Positions 61,205 through 64,000 of a DNA stretch of 64,000 bases are shown here, in pieces. The position numbers and the translations under genes are program-made. Position 1 is the stretch's first letter; every line of letters begins with the position of its first letter. The notes beneath the pieces were generated by a model. That model worked only from the letters and a program-made list of their open reading frames with translations. It had not been told where the DNA came from and made no database searches. This DNA is from an uncultured bacterium (GTDB lineage Bacteria; Cloacimonadota; Cloacimonadia; Cloacimonadales; Cloacimonadaceae), in NCBI GenBank assembly GCA_937960795.1, contig CALGPA010000027.1, positions 1 through 64,000 on the forward strand. The letters run 5' to 3'.

Positions 61205-61506
61205 CTAGTCACTTTTTGCAAATCTCATAGATAAGTCAAGCGAAATCATCAAGACTCAAATGCTTTTTTCGGAGCATCAGTTCTGCATAATCGGCGATAA
61301 TCCTCACAGTTTTAGCATTCTAAGTGCTTGAAAAACATGGCGTCCTCATGCCCCCCTCACCGGTCGCTCACCGGTCGAGCGTGCAAGCGGTGAGAAAATA
61401 AGGACTTACGGCTTTTAGATATTTGTTGAGCTGCCAGCATAATGTGAAGGATTTTGTGCTTCTTTTTGGTAACCAGATCGCACTCTTGTCTCCGCGAAAT
61501 TTGTAA
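61205..61506. other. non-coding region between radical SAM and kinase genes
   Basis: About 300 bases, with the 90-bp repeat copy 5 and the upstream flank of the kinase promoter. No other features seen. Confidence 0.5.
61320..61409 (+). repeat. 90-bp interspersed repeat, copy 5
   Basis: CTAAGTGCTTGAAAAACATG at the left; AATAAGGACTTAC at the right (last base differs). Contains two CTCACCGGTCG units and the CTCACCG/CGGTGAG stem. It is the best preserved copy. Confidence 0.9.
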
Positions 61507-61535
61507 TTGCCACAATATCATGGACTGCTTATATT
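61507..61535 (+). promoter_or_regulatory. promoter of the histidine kinase operon
   Basis: TTGCCA, 17 bases, TATATT, about 60 bases before the ATG at 61596. Both hexamers and spacing fit a sigma-70 type promoter. Confidence 0.5.
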
Positions 61536-61595
61536 ATATGGGAATTATGAGTTTTCTGTGGCTATAACTACTTCTTGCTTTTATCTGGGAGGATT

Positions 61596-63302
61596 ATGAG
61601 AATAAGCGCGGTCAACACCAAGGGATTTGCTTCTGCTCAGAGAGCTGGATTCCCCTTTAGACAGGTGTTTAGTGTATTAGTTTTGCTCTTTGCTTTCTCC
61701 CTTTTAAGCGCTAAGGATCACATAATCCGAGTGGGAATCTATCACAATCCCCCAAAAGTTTTCGTGGACGAGCATGGCAATCCTGCCGGGATTTTTGTGG
61801 ATATTATTGAGGAAATTGCCCGAAGCGAGGGCTGGAGCTTGGGATGGTATCCTGGATCCTGGGAAGAAAATCTTCGGCTCTTATCCTCAGGCGAGCTGGA
61901 TCTCATGCCGGATGTGGCTTTTAACGAGGAACGTGCTGAGCTCTATGATTTTCATCAGAGCCCGGTCCTGGTATCCTGGTCACAACTCTTTAGCCGCAAA
62001 GATCTCAGGATTAGGACCTATACCGATCTGGATGGGCTTGTCATAGCAGTGCTCAAGAACTCCGTGCAAGAGAGCATCTTGGAAGAAGTGGTGTCGGGCT
62101 TGGGGATCAATAGTCGGTTTTTGAGACTTGATAGTTTTGACGAAGTCCTAGACAGCGTGGAAGACAAAGATGCGGATCTTGCTGCCACGAGTGTTTTCTT
62201 TGGCAGGATGAACGCCAAAGAGCATAGGCTTGTGGAGTCGCCTCTGATATTTAATCCATCAAACCTATATTTTGCAAGTCCAAAAGGGAAGAATCAAGAT
62301 CTTCTTAGCGCCATTGATCGGCATCTTGAACTCATGAAGTCAGATTCTGAATCGGTATATTTCAGCAGTTTGCAGCATTGGACACCCGAAGCTCGAAAAT
62401 GGGAACTCCCGGTGTGGATCTTGATCTCCATCATACTTTTAGGAATGACTCTGGCAATCACCATCGCCGGAAGCATCATACTCCGACATCAGGTCCGTCT
62501 GCGAACCAATGAGCTTCGCCGGACAAATCAAGAGATGGAGCTCAGGATCGAAGATCGCACTGAGGAGCTGGGATTTGCTCTCAGGCAGGCACAGGTAGCG
62601 GATATGCTCAAATCGGCGTTTTTGGCGACCATGTCACATGAGCTTCGCACTCCGCTAAATTCCATTATAGGCTTTACTGGCATCCTATTGCAAAAGCTGC
62701 CGGGTGAGATCAATCCCGAGCAAGAGAAGATGCTCAAGATCATCCAGACTAGCTCTCGACACCTTTTATCTCTCATCAATGATGTCTTGGATATCTCAAA
62801 GATTGAAGCAGGTCAATTGGAGCTCAGGCTATCGGATGTAAATCTACAGACGACTTTGGAGAAAGTGATCGGCTTGGTGAGCCTTCAAGCAGAAGAAAAA
62901 GAGCTGGATCTCAAGCTGGAAATGATGACCCGGAATGTCTTTATCAAGGTGGATCAAAGGCGCTTTGAACAGGTGCTCTTGAATCTGCTCAGCAATGCCA
63001 TCAAATTCACCGACAAAGGCTCGGTGACATTGATCTCTGAAAAGAAAGAGAATACACTGCGCATCACGGTCAAGGACAGTGGCATTGGCATCCCCGAAGA
63101 TAAGCTCGATGCCCTGTTTATGCCGTTCCAGCAGATTGATACCGGGCTAAACCGAAAGTATGAAGGCACCGGACTGGGGCTTTCTATCAGCCAAAAACTA
63201 ATCCGCCTGATGGGTGGAGACATCACCTTGGAAAGCAAGATCAATCAAGGCAGCAGCTTCCACATCTGCCTGCCGCTTGATCAGGAGAAACATGATGAGT
63301 AA
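61596..63302 (+). CDS. histidine kinase with periplasmic solute-binding sensor
   Basis: 568 residues from the ATG at 61596, with GGAGG ahead. Residues about 13-33 form a signal or first helix. A SBP_bac_3-like sensor follows (IRVGIYHNPPKVFVDEHGN, DLMPDVAFNEERAELYDF), then a membrane helix (WILISIILLGMTLAITIAG), a coiled coil and HisKA with MSHELRTPLNSIIGF (H348). HATPase motifs are NLLSNAIKF, DSGIGIPED and GTGLGLSIS. It senses a small periplasmic molecule, perhaps an amino acid. The two receiver genes after it would take the phosphate; none is fused. Confidence 0.92.
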   Translation: MRISAVNTKGFASAQRAGFPFRQVFSVLVLLFAFSLLSAKDHIIRVGIYHNPPKVFVDEHGNPAGIFVDIIEEIARSEGWSLGWYPGSWEENLRLLSSGELDLMPDVAFNEERAELYDFHQSPVLVSWSQLFSRKDLRIRTYTDLDGLVIAVLKNSVQESILEEVVSGLGINSRFLRLDSFDEVLDSVEDKDADLAATSVFFGRMNAKEHRLVESPLIFNPSNLYFASPKGKNQDLLSAIDRHLELMKSDSESVYFSSLQHWTPEARKWELPVWILISIILLGMTLAITIAGSIILRHQVRLRTNELRRTNQEMELRIEDRTEELGFALRQAQVADMLKSAFLATMSHELRTPLNSIIGFTGILLQKLPGEINPEQEKMLKIIQTSSRHLLSLINDVLDISKIEAGQLELRLSDVNLQTTLEKVIGLVSLQAEEKELDLKLEMMTRNVFIKVDQRRFEQVLLNLLSNAIKFTDKGSVTLISEKKENTLRITVKDSGIGIPEDKLDALFMPFQQIDTGLNRKYEGTGLGLSISQKLIRLMGGDITLESKINQGSSFHICLPLDQEKHDE

Positions 63303-63693
63303 ACTGGTCTTGATCATTGAAGACAATAGAGAAAACTACTATCTCATGCGCTATCTCTTGGAGCATCATGGACTGCGAGTGATCGGAGCTGATAGCGGAT
63401 GGATGGGAATTGAGATGGCAATCTACAATAAACCGGATATCATATTGTTGGATATCCAACTCCCGGAAATGGATGGATATAGCGTAGCCCGCAGAATTCG
63501 ATCCAATCCCGAGATCAAAGACATCCCAATCGTGGCAGTGACCTCATACGCAATGGTGGGGGATAAAGAACACGCTCTTGCCGCGGGAGCAAATGCTTAT
63601 ATCGAAAAACCGATCAATCCGGATAGCTTTGCGGATGAGATCCTTGAGTACTTAGAAGATTTTAGGAGCGATGATGAAGATCCTGTGCGTTGA
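63295..63693 (+). CDS. single-domain response regulator
   Basis: 132 residues; AGGAG precedes two Met codons at 63292 and 63295, inside the end of the kinase gene. MSKLVLIIEDNRENYYLM, LLDIQLPEMDGY with D53, VTSYAM and IEKPIN show a complete receiver. No output domain is present, so it acts like CheY or as a phosphorelay part. It overlaps the kinase gene by a few bases and the next receiver gene by 20. Confidence 0.92.
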   Translation: MSKLVLIIEDNRENYYLMRYLLEHHGLRVIGADSGWMGIEMAIYNKPDIILLDIQLPEMDGYSVARRIRSNPEIKDIPIVAVTSYAMVGDKEHALAAGANAYIEKPINPDSFADEILEYLEDFRSDDEDPVR

Positions 63694-64000
63694 CGACAAA
63701 ACTGAGAACCTATATATGATAGAATCCCTGCTCACCCCACTCGGGTATCAGTGCATACGAGCCACAAACGGTAAAGAGGCTCTTGACTTGCTGCAAGACG
63801 CCAAGGTAGATCTGATCATCAGCGACATCCTGATGCCGATCATGGATGGCTTTAGCCTCTGTCGAACGATCCGCAAAGATCCGAGCCTTAATCACATCCC
63901 ATTCATCATCTTCACTGCAACATACACCGGAGAACAAGATGAAGATTTGGCTCGCAAGATCGGCGCTGATGACTTCATCGTGAAGCCCTGTGAGCCCAAC
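63674..64000 (+). CDS. response regulator receiver, cut by the window end
   Basis: The ATG at 63674 with TAGGAG just before opens a frame of 109 codons that leaves the window. MKILCVDDKTENLYMIESLL, ISDILMPIMDG with D51, FTATYT and IVKPCEPN show a receiver domain. In similar loci the receiver is fused to PAS and kinase domains, so the full protein may be longer; this cannot be seen here. It overlaps the previous gene by 20 bases. Confidence 0.85.
   Translation, partial: MKILCVDDKTENLYMIESLLTPLGYQCIRATNGKEALDLLQDAKVDLIISDILMPIMDGFSLCRTIRKDPSLNHIPFIIFTATYTGEQDEDLARKIGADDFIVKPCEPN

Overview
This 64 kb window looks like chromosome of an anaerobic, amino-acid-fermenting Gram-negative bacterium, most probably of the Cloacimonadota (Cloacimonas/WWE1) group. 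The case rests on a lysine-fermentation locus (kdd, kamA and a KamB-like gene), acetate kinase, outer-membrane proteins (Omp85-like, Wzi-like), and large secreted enzymes ending in a 'YPNPFNP'-type sorting domain as used by Cloacimonadota, Ignavibacteria and Bacteroidota relatives. The taxon is inferred from gene content, not from a marker-gene search. No rRNA, tRNA, CRISPR array or intact mobile element was found.

Layout. 1-1080: gene graveyard with an IS256-type transposase remnant, two broken secreted-protein fragments and a 90-bp interspersed repeat. 1081-9994: secreted M1-family peptidase, small exported protein, and a giant beta-helix protein on the other strand. 10324-15804 (minus): kdd-kamA-kamB-like, CDF metal exporter and M23 endopeptidase, closely packed or overlapping. 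16070-17158: a pilin-like membrane protein, then a repeat-rich gap. 17159-20326: SNF2 helicase. 20405-24187 (minus): a Kbl-like enzyme, acyl carrier protein, MBOAT acyltransferase and SGNH protein that together resemble a dlt-type acylation operon. 24244-35315 (minus): HtpX, RlmD, lipoprotein, a Gld-like ABC exporter with adaptor, GldG-like and DUF4340 proteins, GNAT, TrmFO and a secreted cyclophilin. 35504-36770: GNAT and two tandem small paralogues of unknown function. 36941-40551 (minus): Hsp20, a secreted M6 protease and a HesB-like protein. 40752-49026 (plus): LepA, Omp85-like protein, a possible small RNA, tiny acidic lipoprotein, AckA, a membrane protein with a cytoplasmic HTH, Wzi-like barrel and small membrane protein. 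49464-50055: L21 and L27. 50126-61204 (minus): DapA, PreP-like M16 peptidase, RsgA, NadK, RecN, DUF4349, NfeD and a solute-binding lipoprotein, with a B12-binding radical SAM protein upstream. 61596-64000: a histidine kinase with periplasmic solute-binding domain and two response-regulator receivers, the last cut by the window end.

Most interesting items: the Kbl-ACP-MBOAT-SGNH cassette; a 90-bp repeat family with inverted ends present five times; the tandem paralogues at 36119-36770, conserved at both ends and divergent inside; a sensor-like membrane protein with a C-terminal HTH; and a structured, promoter-equipped intergenic element at 44241-44343. Many minus-strand starts overlap the preceding stop by 4 to 14 bases, so long co-transcribed blocks are likely. 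Several trimmed starts were chosen from clear GGAGG-type ribosome binding sites.
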